Shown piece after piece: positions 22,595 to 33,835 of a stretch of DNA of 64,000 nt. Each line of letters opens with the position of its first letter. Positions within the stretch are counted from its first letter, which is position 1. The notes beneath the pieces are model-generated. The model saw only the letters and a program-made list of their open reading frames with translations. It ran no database searches and was not told the DNA's origin. Source of the DNA: Capra hircus (taxonomy: Eukaryota > Chordata > Mammalia > Artiodactyla > Bovidae); assembly GCF_001704415.2 (NCBI RefSeq), contig NC_030820.1, positions 37,678,036-37,742,035 of the forward strand. The letters run 5' to 3'. The position numbers were made by a program, and so were the translations under genes.

Positions 22595-22806
22595 TGCTGT
22601 CTTTTCAGTCGTATCCAACTCATGGAGACCCCGTGGATTGTAGCCCTCCAGGCTCCTCTGTCCATAGAATTCTCCAGGCAAGAATACTGGAGTGGGTTGC
22701 CATTTCCTGCTCCAGAGATCTTCCTGACCCAAGGATCGAACCCTCGGCTCTTAATGTCTCCTGCATTGGCAGGTGGATTCTTTACCACTAGCGCCACCTG
22801 GGAAGC
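22595..22806 (-). mobile_element. Bov-tA SINE
   Basis: Antisense body 'cagtcgtatccaactcatggagacc' through 'tctttaccactagcgccacctgggaagc'. Confidence 0.88.
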
Positions 22807-22944
22807 CCTTCCCGCTCCCACCAGTGCTGCTGAAGTGTCCTGCTTTTCTGCATCTTCACTATTAAGAGCATGTAACATGCTAACACAATGGGGTGAAAAT
22901 TTTTACTTTATAGCTTCAAAAGTGTTATTGCTTGAATTGTCATT

Positions 22945-23142
22945 TGTGTCGCTAAGTCGTGTCCAACTGCAACCCCAATAAATGTAGCCAGCCGCTAAGT
23001 CGCTTCAGTCGTGTCCGACTCTGTGCGACCCCATAGACGGCAGCCCACCAGGGTCCCCCATCCCTGTGATTCTCCAGGCAAGAACACTGGAATGGGTTGC
23101 CATTTCCTTCTCCAATGCTTGAAAGTGAAAAGTGAAAGTGAA
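22945..23142 (-). mobile_element. BovA-type SINE with partial extra unit
   Basis: A short BovA start ('gtcgctaagtcgtgtccaac') is followed by a complete Bov-A2 first unit (22990-23142) ending in the GAAAGTGAAA linker. The second unit is missing. Confidence 0.8.
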
Positions 23143-23663
23143 CCCGCCGGCTCCTCTAAAATCTGTGTTAAAACGGGACTGCCACCTAGTGGTGGGAGAA
23201 GATGGCCTGCAGTTAGGGCAAGAAGCCCAAGTACAGGTGAAGCCCAAGTACGGGTAGACCCACGCGTACCTCATTGGGCATTTCAGTCATTCACACACAT
23301 CTGAAGTGAAGCAAACCACATGAGAGTTCTTCTCTTCTCTTCTTCCCATTTGAGGCAGCTTGTGATTCCTCACTTTTTCTGGTATGACAGTGTGGAGACC
23401 TGGCTGCCCAATGCTGGAGTGGGGTAGATTAGGAACAAAGCTGTTTACAGAACGGTGGCTTCTGAGGCTCCAGCCGGGGAGGCTTTCCCTGAGCAAACAT
23501 CCTCCCATGGAGGGAGATTCAGGAGCAGGCAGTCATCAGGGCTGTGCTGAAAAACTGCCTCCCGGGGCTGAGCTGAGCCCCAGTCAACGTCCTTCCAAAC
23601 CAAGACCTTGGACAGTCTGCTCTGAAGACTTCTAAGATCACAGCTGAGAAAGATGAGTGCACG

Positions 23664-24262
23664 AAAATGTTCAGTCACTAAGTCATGTCCAACTCTTTGC
23701 GACCCCATGGCCTGCAGCATGCCAGGCTTCTCTGTCCATCACTGACTGACTCCCTGAGTTTCCTCAAACTCATGTCCGTTGAGTTGATGATGCCATCCAA
23801 CCGTCTCATCCTCTTTCACCCCCTCCTCTTACCCTCAGTTTTTCCCAGCATCAGGATCTTTTCCAATTAGTAAGTTCTTTGCATCAGGTGGCCAAAGTAT
23901 TGGAGCTTCAGCTTCAGCATCAGTCTTTCCAATGAATATTCAGGGTTGATTTCCTTTAGGATTAACTGGTTGGACCTCCTTGCAGTCCAAGGGACTCTCA
24001 AGAGTCTTCTCTGACACCACAGTTCATAAGCATCAATTTTTAGGTGCTCAGCCTTCTTTATGTTCTCACATCCACTCATGACTACTGGAAAAACCATAGC
24101 TTTGACTAGACAGACCTTAGTCGTCAAAGTGATGTCTCTGCTTTTTAAAACACTATCTAGGTTTGACATAGCTGTTCTTCCAAGGAGCAAGTGTCCTTTA
24201 ATTTTGTGGCTGCAGTCACTGCGCTGATTTTTGGAGCCCAAGAAAATGAAATCTGACACTTT
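23664..24262 (-). pseudogene. BovB LINE 3' fragment (C-terminal RT-associated coding remnant)
   Basis: The minus strand retains BovB's C-terminal region with segments FIFLGSKNQRSDCSHKIKG, SNLDSVLKSRDITL, FPVVMSGCE, and 'RRLLRVPWTARRSNQLILKEI'. The 3' tail follows to 23664. Several substitutions and small deletions break it. No catalytic motif is present, because the copy is truncated downstream of it. Confidence 0.88.
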
Positions 24263-24363
24263 CCAACATGAAAATATTAATCCATACTAATCAAGGTTAC
24301 TATACATATTAAAAGGTCTCTAAAAAAATGTTCCATGAACGATAGGGTGTTAAAAAGCAATGA

Positions 24364-24663
24364 CTGGGACTTCTCTGGTGGCACAGTGGATAAGAATCCA
24401 CCTGCCAATGCAGGGGACACGAATTCAATCCCTGGTCCTAGAAGATTCTGCATGCCACAGAGCAGCTAAGCCTGTGTGCCACAACTATTGAGCCTGTGCT
24501 CTGAAACCTGGGAGCCGCAACAACTGGAGCCTGTGTGCCCTAGAGCTCATGCTCAGTAACACGTGAAGCCACCGCAATGAGAAGCCCACTCACCCCAACT
24601 AGAAAGACCGCACAAAGCAATGAAGACCCAGCACAGCCAAAAATAAATAAAAGTATTTTTTGT
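24364..24663 (+). mobile_element. long CHR-type SINE
   Basis: The full-length form begins 'gggacttctctggtggcacagtgg', carries 'agcctgtgtgccacaactattgagcctg', and ends 'gaagacccagcacagccaaaaataaataaaa'. It is flanked by the repeated target described in the findings. Confidence 0.85.
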
Positions 24664-24674
24664 TAAAGCAATGA

Positions 24675-24738
24675 TTAACATAACACTGTAAAGAAACTGT
24701 ACTCCAATAAAATTTTTTAATTAATTGATTTCCACACT
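24675..24738 (+). mobile_element. very short L1 3' tail
   Basis: 'ttaacataacactgtaaagaaactgtactccaataaaa' is the last stretch of the ruminant L1 3' end. Confidence 0.65.
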
Positions 24739-25039
24739 TAAAAAAGCAATGATGCTGAGATGTCATATAACATGTCTGTAAGAAGTCAGGACTGTCACTA
24801 AATGAATGGGATAGGAAACGATAGAAAAAGAAAGTCTAAACAACAAGCAAAGGTCAACTGTGATTAGAAACATCCATTCAGGCCAGTCCCATCTATAGCA
24901 TGGGCTCCCATGTCTCTGAGTTATTGTTTGCACTGAAGCCTTTGCCGAAAACAATTTCCCTTCATCCCTTTGTTTGACCAAGCCTTAGCTTTTTAAGTGC
25001 TTGGACCTGAACCCCAGCCTGCCCTGACCAGAGCGGAGA

Positions 25040-25215
25040 CGGGGAGCCTCAGCATCGGGCGGGCTGGATCCAAGTCCAGCCTTGCAGTGTCAGGCAAGTC
25101 ACTCCCCTCCCCTGTGTCTCTCTCCTCATCAGGTAACGGGGACAGTTCTGACCCCAGTGCTGTCGGGAAAATTAATTCAAGGAAACGTGTGATGATGCTG
25201 GAGATGGAAGGGGTA
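25040..25215 (+). mobile_element. MIR SINE
   Basis: 'ggcaagtcactcccctcccctgtgtctc' and 'tcatcaggtaacggggacag' follow MIR order. Diverged. Confidence 0.6.
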
Positions 25216-25841
25216 CTGGACAAGCATCCGTTCCATCCTCCTTGGAGCTGGCACCAATCAGCACGTGACGGTGCCACCCTCCTCTGGCCTCCTCTGGAGC
25301 CACTGTTTTCACCACCCATTTGCATTCTTAGTTGTGTCCTACTGTTTCTGTCACTTCACCCTTCCAGATGTCTGCGTCGCCTCCCCATTCACAGGACACA
25401 TCAACAGCGCCTGACAGATGCGGGGCCTTCAGTACATCCGTGTATGCGCTCATTAAACTGCCCCACGTGTGAGTGCTTCTTTATCCATCACCACAATCAG
25501 CAGTTACACACAAGGTGGGGGATTTTTTAAAAATCCAAGACTTGGTGACCGCCACAGAACATGACACAAGGGCCAGGTGGGCACAGGATGTGAACCTGTG
25601 TGCATCCTGCATGCAAGACCAAGAAAGTGAAAGAGACTGATAAAAGTCACATGAACAATTTTAAGAGAGATGAGTGGAAGGACAAACAACGAAAGGGAGC
25701 TAGCCTGCCCGAGAGCAGGAAAAGACTGGTGGGTCAGAGTGGCCCCCAGAGACATTCTGGTTAGTTCTGGTCAGCTCTTTGCTGAGAGGCTGTGGCTTCA
25801 CTCATGAGCTTGGCAATTTGAAAGGTAGTATATGTAGATCT

Positions 25842-26065
25842 GAGCTCTTCCCTGGTGGCTCAGAGGTTAAAGTGTCTGCCTGCAATGCAGGAGACCTGGG
25901 TTCAATCCCTGGGTCGGGAAGATCCCCTGGAGAAGGAAATGGCAACCCACTCCAGTATTCTTGCCTGGAGAATCCCATGGAGAGAGGAGCCTGGTGGCTA
26001 TAGTCCATGGGGTAGCAAAGAGTCGGACAGGACTGAGCGACTTCACTTTCGCTTTCCTTTCACTT
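25842..26065 (+). mobile_element. Bov-tA SINE with target-site duplication
   Basis: Complete copy with tRNA head and BovA body, ending in the CTTTCGCTTTCC-type tail. Flanked by tatatgtagatct at 25829-25841 and 26066-26078. It is close to the family consensus, so comparatively young. Confidence 0.93.
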
Positions 26066-26161
26066 TATATGTAGATCTAGGCTAGAGGAGACAGGCCTGT
26101 AGAGGGGGCTTTGTGAGGCAGGATAGAGGAGGACAGGATGATAAGAGCACAGGGTGCAAGT

Positions 26162-26275
26162 TAGAGGTTTATTCACCCCTTCACCCAACAAATGTTTACT
26201 GAGTGTCTGTTTTGTGACAACTTGGGCAAGACACCAAGGACACAAGAGAGACATGGAGTTTACAGTCTAAAGCTG
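26162..26275 (-). mobile_element. L2 3' end
   Basis: 'ttcacccaacaaatgtttactgagtgtctgttttgtgaca' is the reverse of the L2 terminal segment, followed by 'agacaccaaggacac'. Confidence 0.65.
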
Positions 26276-26317
26276 CAGAAATAAACTCCGCCTCTTTTCT
26301 TGCTGCTGTTTTATTTA

Positions 26318-26535
26318 TTATTATTTTTAAACTTTTTATTTTGTATTGGCAAATAGCCGATTAATAACACTGTGATAGTTTCAGGTGAACCGCAAAGGGA
26401 CACAGCCATACGATACGCATGTATCCAATTCCTCTCCAAACTCCCCCTCCATCCAGGCTGCCACATAACATTGAGCAGAGTTCCCAGTGCTTTACAGTAG
26501 GTCATTTTTGGTATCCATTTTAAATATACCAGTGT
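26318..26535 (-). mobile_element. L1 3' end
   Basis: 'aaactttttattttgtattggcaaatagccg', 'gtgatagtttcaggtg', 'aacattgagcagagttcccagtgctttacagtagg' are reverse L1 3' UTR landmarks. Confidence 0.8.
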
Positions 26536-26654
26536 TAAACTCTACCTCTTGAAAGGCCAAAACATTGCAAAGGTGTGTGAATCCAGGGAAGGGAAGAAAT
26601 GGGGCTGTTTTTACAGTCCACCATGCTAATGGCACAACCCAGACAAGCTACACA

Positions 26655-26790
26655 AAGTCTTTGAGCCTCAGTTTGTAAATGGACAAGATAATAACTACTT
26701 TGTAGGGTTTTTATAGAGATTAGAAATAACAAATGTAAAGTCCCTTGCACATAACCGATACTCAGTAGTAGCTGTGTTATTGTTGCGAGT
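26655..26790 (+). mobile_element. MIR SINE
   Basis: 'ttgagcctcagtttgtaaatggacaagataataac' then 'gtagggtttttatagagatta' and 'ataaccgatactcagtagtagctg'. Confidence 0.75.
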
Positions 26791-27379
26791 AATGAAGACG
26801 TATCATCTCTATTGGGCACGAGTGTTTCCTAATCTTCTGTCAATCCTGTACCACCACCAGGACGTTCACCATACCCAAGGACCACTTAGACAATTATTTA
26901 CACAATGTTTTTCTTTCAACACTCTCTTATTTGAAGAAATTTATTTCAAAAGCAAACTGTATCTCACCACCACTCTGAAAAGGAGCTATGACCTGCTGTA
27001 AACAGGAGGCAATGTAAAATAAAGACAACAGAAATAAAACAGTGCTCTTCATTCTAACTCAGTTCCCTTGCTTTCTAAAGGTCAAATCTGAGGCCCACTT
27101 TCTCTTGGTTAAAGAAGCACCAAAAGCTACAGCCTACCGAGGTTTCCTTCTTAGCATATTTGGAGAGATAAGAGGCCTTTTTCGGAGTGCGCTCAGGTTA
27201 TTTGGAGCAGCACACAGAGTGGTCTCGAGTCGTCAGGAAAACACTGAGTCCAGACCAGAGACCAGAGGGAGAGAATGGCCCTGTCTGGCCCCCTCCCACC
27301 CTCATGACAGCCGTGGGCCTCTGAGGGGCTGTAAGACGGGGGACACACCGTGGGACAAGGTCTCAGGTGTGCCTCCTGG

Positions 27380-27560
27380 ACCTGTCACTTCCTAGCCACG
27401 TAACCTTGGGCCCATCCATTGGTATGTAGGAAACCTTGGTTTCCTCAATGGCAGAATGCAGCTGGTAACTTCTTACGTGCCTCATGGAGTGGCCATAAGA
27501 CCCAATTGTGAACGAACTTGTATGTCGCTTTGCTTCTTAATCTGTAAACTACTGTATAAA
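27380..27560 (+). mobile_element. MIR SINE
   Basis: 'cacttcctagccacgtaaccttggg' and 'ttggtttcctcaatggcagaatgc' mark a diverged MIR. Confidence 0.6.
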
Positions 27561-27569
27561 CAGAGCTGA

Positions 27570-27935
27570 TCATGTGGATAGTCCCCGAGGCCAGGCATGA
27601 AGAAGTGGGGGCAAAAGGGTGAAGTTAGAGGAAGGGAGAGCCTGCCTGCTACCCGCTGCTATAGACAGATGATCAAGTGCGGGCACACTGGTGATGGAAT
27701 CACTGCCCTTACAGGAAGAAGCCAGAGAGCCGGCTTGCTCGCCTCCCCGCTCTCGGGGACACAGTGAGAATTTGGTGGCCATCTGCAACTGGAAAAGGAC
27801 CTTCACTAGAACATGCTAACCCCTGATCTTGGACTTGCGGCCTCCAGAACTGGGAGAAATACATTTCTGTTGTTTCTAAATCACCCCATTTATGGTACTT
27901 TGTTATAGCAGCCTGAGCTAATGCTTCTTAGTAAG
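27570..27935 (+). mobile_element. MLT1-type LTR (ancient ERVL-MaLR, noncoding)
   Basis: The 3' half has MaLR LTR landmarks: 'gatcttggacttgcggcctccagaactgggagaaatacatttctgttg' and 'tggtactttgttatagcagcctgagctaa'. It is a solitary, degraded LTR with no retroviral coding sequence nearby. Confidence 0.65.
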
Positions 27936-28844
27936 AAGCTGAGAACTTTGGCCTACAGGTTTCATGGTGTTGCAGGTGGACCAAAGCTCCATGGGGCTAA
28001 ATGCCCCTGGGGCCACCCTCAGCCAACAGGTCACACGTGGTGGATGAAGAGCCAGCTCCCCACCCCTCGGGGTGCCCTGAGCCCCCAGCAGTAACCTGTT
28101 TCTGGTTAACCCTGAGCTGTCTTCTCTTTCCCTTTAACTTCCCTGGGACCACATCACAGCCCTGTCTGCTGCCCGGACAGTCGTGAGCTGGTCAACTGGA
28201 TGAACGGACAAGACGCTTGGCAGCAAAGGACAGGGGTGCAGCTTGCCCACCGCCCCAATGCAGGCTGCTGCTCCCAGCGCGTCCAGACCACACGGGGCAC
28301 GTGTGCAGCCTACAGCTCCGGCACAGGAAAAGCGCTTCTCAGCTGTCCCCACCAGCCTGCTATTTGTCATCCCATCCATCTGCTGTCCCCACGAAACACT
28401 CCCCCACGTCAGCTAAAATGGTGCACTGGGCTTGGAACTGGTTGAGAAAACGTCAGGCGGATGGAACCGAGGAGAAACCCGAAATAGCAACCCTGTGGAC
28501 TGTCGTGGTGGCCACAGGACTTGAGCCTCAGCACAGAAGGCCAGACTCCGGGGCCCAGAAGGCCTCTCCAGAGGGACTGTTCCATGGTGTGAGGTGCAGG
28601 GAAGGCCCTGGGAGGTGTGAGCAGTTGGGTCATCTCCCTCCACTCATCTACCTGAGGCCTGGTGCCTCCACCCCTTCTTCCAACTTCCTTTCCCTCCTGC
28701 TTCTTGTCCCCTCTCTGGGAATAGAGGCAATTCCCCAGATATAAAACAGGATATGTTTAAAGCTGCTATTAAATATGTTTATCTATTAGTTTTCCAATCA
28801 ATCTTCCATGTGGCAGGAATACAATAAAAATGTGTGGATTCTTG

Positions 28845-28912
28845 GAACTTCCCTGGGGTCCAGTGGTTAGGACTCTATGCTTCCACTGCAGAGGGCTGCA
28901 GGTGGACCAAAC
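28845..28912 (+). mobile_element. CHR-type SINE head
   Basis: 'aacttccctggggtccagtggttaggactctatgcttccactgcagagggc'. Only the tRNA-like half is present. Confidence 0.7.
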
Positions 28913-29009
28913 CAAGATCTCTGTGTTCTTGCGAGCTGGAGACTGGATGTTTTTTTCCTCAGAGGAAAGGGGTCATTCTCACCAAGGCTGTTTTGATCTC
29001 AGAAGAGTG

Positions 29010-29255
29010 GGTCCTTACACATTCATCCATTCAACATGTACTGAGAGCCTACCATGAACCAGGCAGTGTCCTCAGCCCCAGGGATAACATGATGAGCAGA
29101 ACAGACAAATGCCCACCTCGCGGAGATTGCAGGGCAGTGGGAGAGACAGGCAGTAAACAAATGCGTGTATAAATGTCATGTTTTAAGTGCCGTGAAGAAA
29201 AACAACACAGAGGAAAGGAAACACAGAGGCTACCTCTTGAGTGGTAATCAGGCAG
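29010..29255 (-). mobile_element. L2 fragment (left part, interrupted)
   Basis: 'ccattcaacatgtactgagagcctaccatgaaccaggcagtgtcctcagcccc' reads as reverse L2 3' end, continuing with 'gggagagacaggcagtaaacaaatg'. It resumes at about 30120. Confidence 0.65.
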
Positions 29256-29259
29256 TGTT

Positions 29260-30085
29260 CCAGTTCCATGGGGCCGCATGACAGGCCTCCTCAAATCTGA
29301 GTGATGGAAACAACAATCACTTTATTATCATTCAAGATTCTGTGGCCTGACTGGGTTCAGCTGGGTGGTTCTTCTGCTCCCCGTAGAGTATTCCTGGGGC
29401 TGCTGTCATATGAGGCTTCGCTGGGTGGGAACATTCCAGGTGATTCATTCACACACCTGTGTCTCGGCTGGATGATGAGAAGCCCAGGCCCTGCTGGGAT
29501 GTCAGAAGAGCTGAGCCCCTCTGCGTGCAGTCTCAGGGCTGTTCCCTCTTTGCTTGGCCTGTCCATATGGCCTTTCCCACAGCCTTTCCAGCAGGGTGGT
29601 CAGACATCTTATGTGGCAGCTCAAGGCTCCCCAAATTGAAAAGTAGAAGGTGCCGGGATTTCCCTGATGGTTCAGGGGTTAAAAATCGCCTGCCAGTGCA
29701 GGGGACACAGGTTCAGAAGACCCCACATGCCATGGAGCAACTAAGCCTGTGTGCCACAACTACTGAAGCCAGCTCCCTAGAGTCCATGCTCCACCACAAG
29801 AGAAGCCACTGCAATGAAAAGCCTTCACACTGCCACTAGAGAGGAGACCCCACTCACAACCAGAGCAAGCCCTCACAGCAATGAAGACCCAGCACGGCCA
29901 AAAAATAACAAAATAAATTTTTAAAATAAGTAAAATTTTATTAAAAAAAAAAAAAAAAAAAAAAAAACAGAAGCTGCCAGGCCACGTTAAGGCATAGTTC
30001 CAGAGTTGGCACAGCATCACCTCTGACACATCATGTTGATTAAAGTAAGTCACGGGACCAACTCAGATTCCACGTAGAAGGGGGG
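29260..30085. mobile_element. old interspersed repeat, family unresolved, inserted in L2
   Basis: The segment from 'ggaaacaacaatcactttattatcattcaagattctgtgg' to 'gtcacgggaccaactcagattccac' resembles a common mammalian-wide repeat that I cannot name with certainty. It splits the flanking L2 copy and is itself split by a CHR SINE at 29652-29967. Confidence 0.4.
29652..29967 (+). mobile_element. long CHR-type SINE with 26-base A run
   Basis: Starts 'gccgggatttccctgatggttcagg', includes 'agcctgtgtgccacaactactgaagcc' and 'gaagacccagcacggccaaaaaataac', and ends in an A run at about 29942-29967. Confidence 0.88.
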
Positions 30086-30119
30086 CTTCATGGGACAGAG
30101 CACTGAGGGGCATGGTTCA

Positions 30120-30290
30120 CTGGGTGCTGGTCACCCAGAGGCCTTGATGATGGTGTGACATTTGGGCAGAGACCAGAATAAAGTGAAGAGGTGAGCATGC
30201 AGCTATCCAGGGCGTGCAAAGGCCCTGAGGCAGGGATGTGCTTGGGCTGTGAGAGGAAAGCAGAGTCCACTGTGGCTAGAGCTAAGCTCT
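30120..30290 (-). mobile_element. L2 fragment (right part)
   Basis: 'tgacatttgggcagagaccagaataaagtgaagag' and 'gtgcaaaggccctgaggcagggatgtgcttgg' continue the L2 copy that breaks off at about 29255. Confidence 0.65.
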
Positions 30291-30567
30291 GGGCCGTGAG
30301 GTCAGGGGCAGCCTGCAGGCCAGGGAAGGGGACCGGGGAGTTGTGACCTTCAGGACCCACAACAGTCACCTGGTCTCAGTGCTGCTGGATCCTGGGCTTT
30401 CAGGTCCAGACTCCCCATCACTCTCACCAAGGCCCCAGGACAACCCTGTTTCACCTGCAGCCTCCCCTCCGCAGCTCTGCGTGTGCCTCCTCTGCTGGAT
30501 GACTTCTCCACAGCTCTGAACACCCCTACACGCTTCCAGGTTCTACTCATTTGTCTTACCTCTGTGT

Positions 30568-30712
30568 GCACGTGCACTCAGTCATGTCCGACTCTTGGCG
30601 ACCCAATGGACTGTAGCCCACCAGGCTCCTCTGTCCACTGGGATTCTCCAGGCAAGAATACTGGATGGGTTGCCATGCTCTCCTCCAGGGGATCTTCCTG
30701 ACCTTCTGTAAA
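30568..30712 (-). mobile_element. BovA/Bov-tA fragment
   Basis: Antisense body from 'cactcagtcatgtccgactcttggcgaccc' to 'ctccaggggatcttcctgacc'. The tRNA head is lost. Confidence 0.85.
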
Positions 30713-31419
30713 TCAAAATGTGCTGTGAACAGACAGGCAGGGATTTGGGTTGGCTTCGTGTGCAGGCCCATGAATAATACATGTGTAAGCAAACTAATCG
30801 GTCACTCCCTGCAGCACCCCCACCCCCGTCCTGATCTAACAACGTTTGGGACATATGGGGCGGGACTGCCTAGTAAATAATGAACAACTAAATTAACTTG
30901 GCAACAGAATAGCTCTTATATTAATAGTTCACTCCATTTATCTCAGTCACCTTCCAGTAAGCAATTATCCAGGGAGAATGAAGTAAAGAAAATAGCCTTA
31001 GAAATAGCCTCAATGGAGACTGCAGGTCACAGGACAGCCTCCACTTCACCTGTGACCCCAGTATGCCCCGCAAGCCAGTCCTCAGACTAACTATCACAGC
31101 CTAGAGAGTCCTGGGTTAAAGGCAGACAGGTGGTGAGAGGACATGAAGAAAGTGAAGCCAGGGCAGGTGTGGCCTCCTGGGCTGCAGGGTGTGGAGACAA
31201 GCAGTCCATGGGCCATGGTGGCTTGGGAAGCCTTGCCCATAAATGGTGTGACAGCAGGTGATGTTTATAAAGTGACCGGGTCACTCATAACAGATCAGAT
31301 TGTGTTCACCGTCTTCCATTTAAGATGAGAAAGTACACACATCTGGGAAAGATTTTCATTTGAAGGGACAAGCAGGTGCTCACCTACCTGTGACAGAAAA
31401 TGTGATAGAAAATACCTGT

Positions 31420-32450
31420 GAAGTTATGCCCACCCCACCGCACCCCTCCTTTCCAATGGCAGCTCCTTTGTAGTCCCTGTTGCTGGCCCCTCCTTCACTC
31501 CCTACCCCCATGCAGGCCTGCCCACATGCCCATGAACAAACCTACAGCATTTCTTTTCCCTGGAACATTGGCATCTAGCCTCATGTCTTCATGCCCTTTC
31601 TGCTCTAGCAAGGTTCAGGCTCCCCTATCCAACTCCAATCTCGAGGCAGAGCTCTCACCTTCCCAGACTCCTGGACATCTCATCAACTTGAAAAGATCCA
31701 AACCAGAACTCTGGACTCCAGACCTCCCCAGACCTAACTCCTCACGCTTGGTCATCCTCATATCAGTAAATGGCACTTCGACTCTTGCACAAAAACTCTG
31801 GAGTCATCCTTGACTCTAGGGTGATGATCGTCTCATTCATATTTAAACTGAAACTGCCCCAGACGAAGAAAGATGTATGGTCTGACGATAACCCACATCC
31901 AATTCAACTAACCCAGTTAGCTCCATTCTGAAAAATATAACCCGGTATCTAGACATTCTCACCACCTCCTCCACTATCACCCTGGTCCAAACATTCCTCA
32001 TGTCCTGCATTTATTTCTGAAGTGCCCTCCGAGCTGGTCTCCCCACCTCCACCCAAGCCTCCCGCCTCCAAATCTGTTCCCACAGCAGCCTCAACCAGCC
32101 TACTCCAACCTCAGTGAGATCACTTTTCTCTTCAGCTCAGAACTCTCAATGGTCTCCCAATTCATTCAGGAGAAAAGCTGCCCTCTTTGCAACAGCCTGC
32201 AGCGGCTGCCTGCTGCCCCACCTCTCTGACCTGTCTACACTCGCCCAGTCCTCCTCAGCCCCTGCTCTCAGACATGCTGAGCCGAGCGCATGTTTGTCCC
32301 AGCCTCAGGCTCTCCTCTCTGCCCTCATTTTCGCCAGGCCACATGTCCCCACCCACCTCCCCAACACAAAACACCTAAACTCCCACCTTTTCTGTCTTCC
32401 CTCGTCCCTCTGTCTTCCCTTGTCCCACCGTCCTTGCTGTGGATGGCAGA
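31420..32450 (+). mobile_element. L2-type LINE body
   Basis: A long diverged match: 'cagtaaatggcacttcgactcttgcacaaaaactctggagtcatccttgac', then 'ccaccctggtccaaac' like text, 'ctcagaactctcaatggtctccc' and 'acctctctgacctgtc'. These follow the order of the L2 3' coding region. Frames are broken throughout. The open frames seen here are chance remnants. Confidence 0.6.
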
Positions 32451-32957
32451 TTTCGTTGCCTAAAAAGGGCCACAGAGAGACATGGACGGTTCTCATTAGC
32501 TCATCTAGAACCATCCTCCCACCAAAGGGGAAGACTCATTTCCCTCCCCTCAATGTGGACCGGCCTTAGGGACTTGCCTCTGACAGAAAATGTGGCAGAA
32601 GTGACCCAGCAGGGTCTGGGCTCTGCTCCTCCTCACAGGAGACAGCAGCCTGATGCTCCCTGCACATTTCCTAGGAAGCCACCACATCAGAGGAAACCCG
32701 CAGAGAGACAATGAGGAGAGACACACAGGGAGGCACACGCAGGCGACAGCCAGCATCAGGTACCAGATGCTCAAGAGAACCAGCCTTCAGATGGGCCCGG
32801 GGCCCAGACTCCCCACAGTGGAGGGCGGCTGTCCCCGCCGGCCCGTGCTGTGCCCTGTCCCCGTTCCTGCCCACCCCCGGCCCCGAGCCAAGTCTGGCAG
32901 TGTTTATGGTCATAGTAATGGGACACCAATTCTGATCTTCTCTATACTGTGTAACAC

Positions 32958-33078
32958 AGGAGACTTCCCTGGTGGTCCAGTGACTAGGACTTGGCACTTT
33001 CACTGCCATAGGCCTGGGTTCAATCCCTGGTCCAGGAACTAGGATCCCACAAGCCACAAAGCGTGGCCCCCCAAAAAG
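32958..33078 (+). mobile_element. CHR-type SINE
   Basis: 'gagacttccctggtggtccagtgactagg' through 'tccaggaactaggatcccacaagccacaaagcgtggcc'. Confidence 0.85.
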
Positions 33079-33114
33079 TATATGTTTATTGCTGATTTCT
33101 CATCTGTCTTCGCC

Positions 33115-33228
33115 CAAGAAAGACAGTACTCCTGGAGGGCAAGGACTTGGCTCCATTTCTTCCAGCCTTGGTATTTAGTACCGCACACACAGTGGGTACT
33201 CAGTCAATATTCGTTGAACACACGAATC
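33115..33228 (+). mobile_element. L2 3' end
   Basis: 'ctcctggagggcaaggacttggctcc' and 'agtgggtactcagtcaatattcgttgaacacacg' are the L2 terminus. It is possibly the end of the copy at 31420, split by intervening sequence and a CHR SINE. Confidence 0.65.
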
Positions 33229-33349
33229 TCTGCTAATTAAAGAAAACTGCTCCTCACTATAATTCGCAATACCTTCTGCCGAGGCATAAGACCTTTTCCT
33301 GAAGACAGCGTTCTCTGGTGTGTTTTGGACCAGCTCCCTGTTAAAAAAT

Positions 33350-33835
33350 ATCTCTTGTCAGCCATCTGGAAAATGATAAAGTTGGATCCATACCTCCCAC
33401 TATACGCCAGGAAATGGTCCAAACGGATCAAAGATTTATACGCGATAAAATGAAACCATTAAAGTCCTAGAAAAAAGCATGACAGAATTCGGATACAACC
33501 TTAGAGTAGGAAGGCCTTTCTAACTACGATTCACACTCCAGCGGCCATAAAAGAAAAAGATGGATCAATTCAAACTACAGAAACATCACAAAACTTCTGC
33601 TTGGCCAAAAAAAGCCAGCATGAGCAAAACTGAAAGATGAATGATGATCTAGGAGAAAATCAGCAAACAAACAAATTCCTGCTGGTTGGACAGAAAAGGC
33701 CAACATCCCAACAGAAAAATGGGCATTCAGGCAGTTCATGGGGAAAGGAACTACAAACAGGCCTTAATCAAATGAAAAGCATGCAACCTCTTTCTCTCGC
33801 GCAGAATAAGAAAAATGTGAAGCAAAACATGTGAG
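33350..33835 (+). mobile_element. L1 ORF2 remnant, first segment
   Basis: Sequence around 'aaacggatcaaagatttatacgcgataaaatgaaaccattaaagtcctagaa' and 'aactacagaaacatcacaaaacttctgcttggcc' is the C-terminal ORF2 region of L1, with many stops. It continues after the BovB insertion. Confidence 0.75.

Noticed and set aside
28217..28744. 175-codon plus-strand open frame in the intergenic region
   Set aside because: No family resemblance, low-complexity Pro/His/Ser content, and no promoter or splice signals seen.
31418..32569. Runs of moderately long plus-strand frames
   Set aside because: The sequence follows an ancient L2-type LINE. Frames are broken remnants, not a gene.
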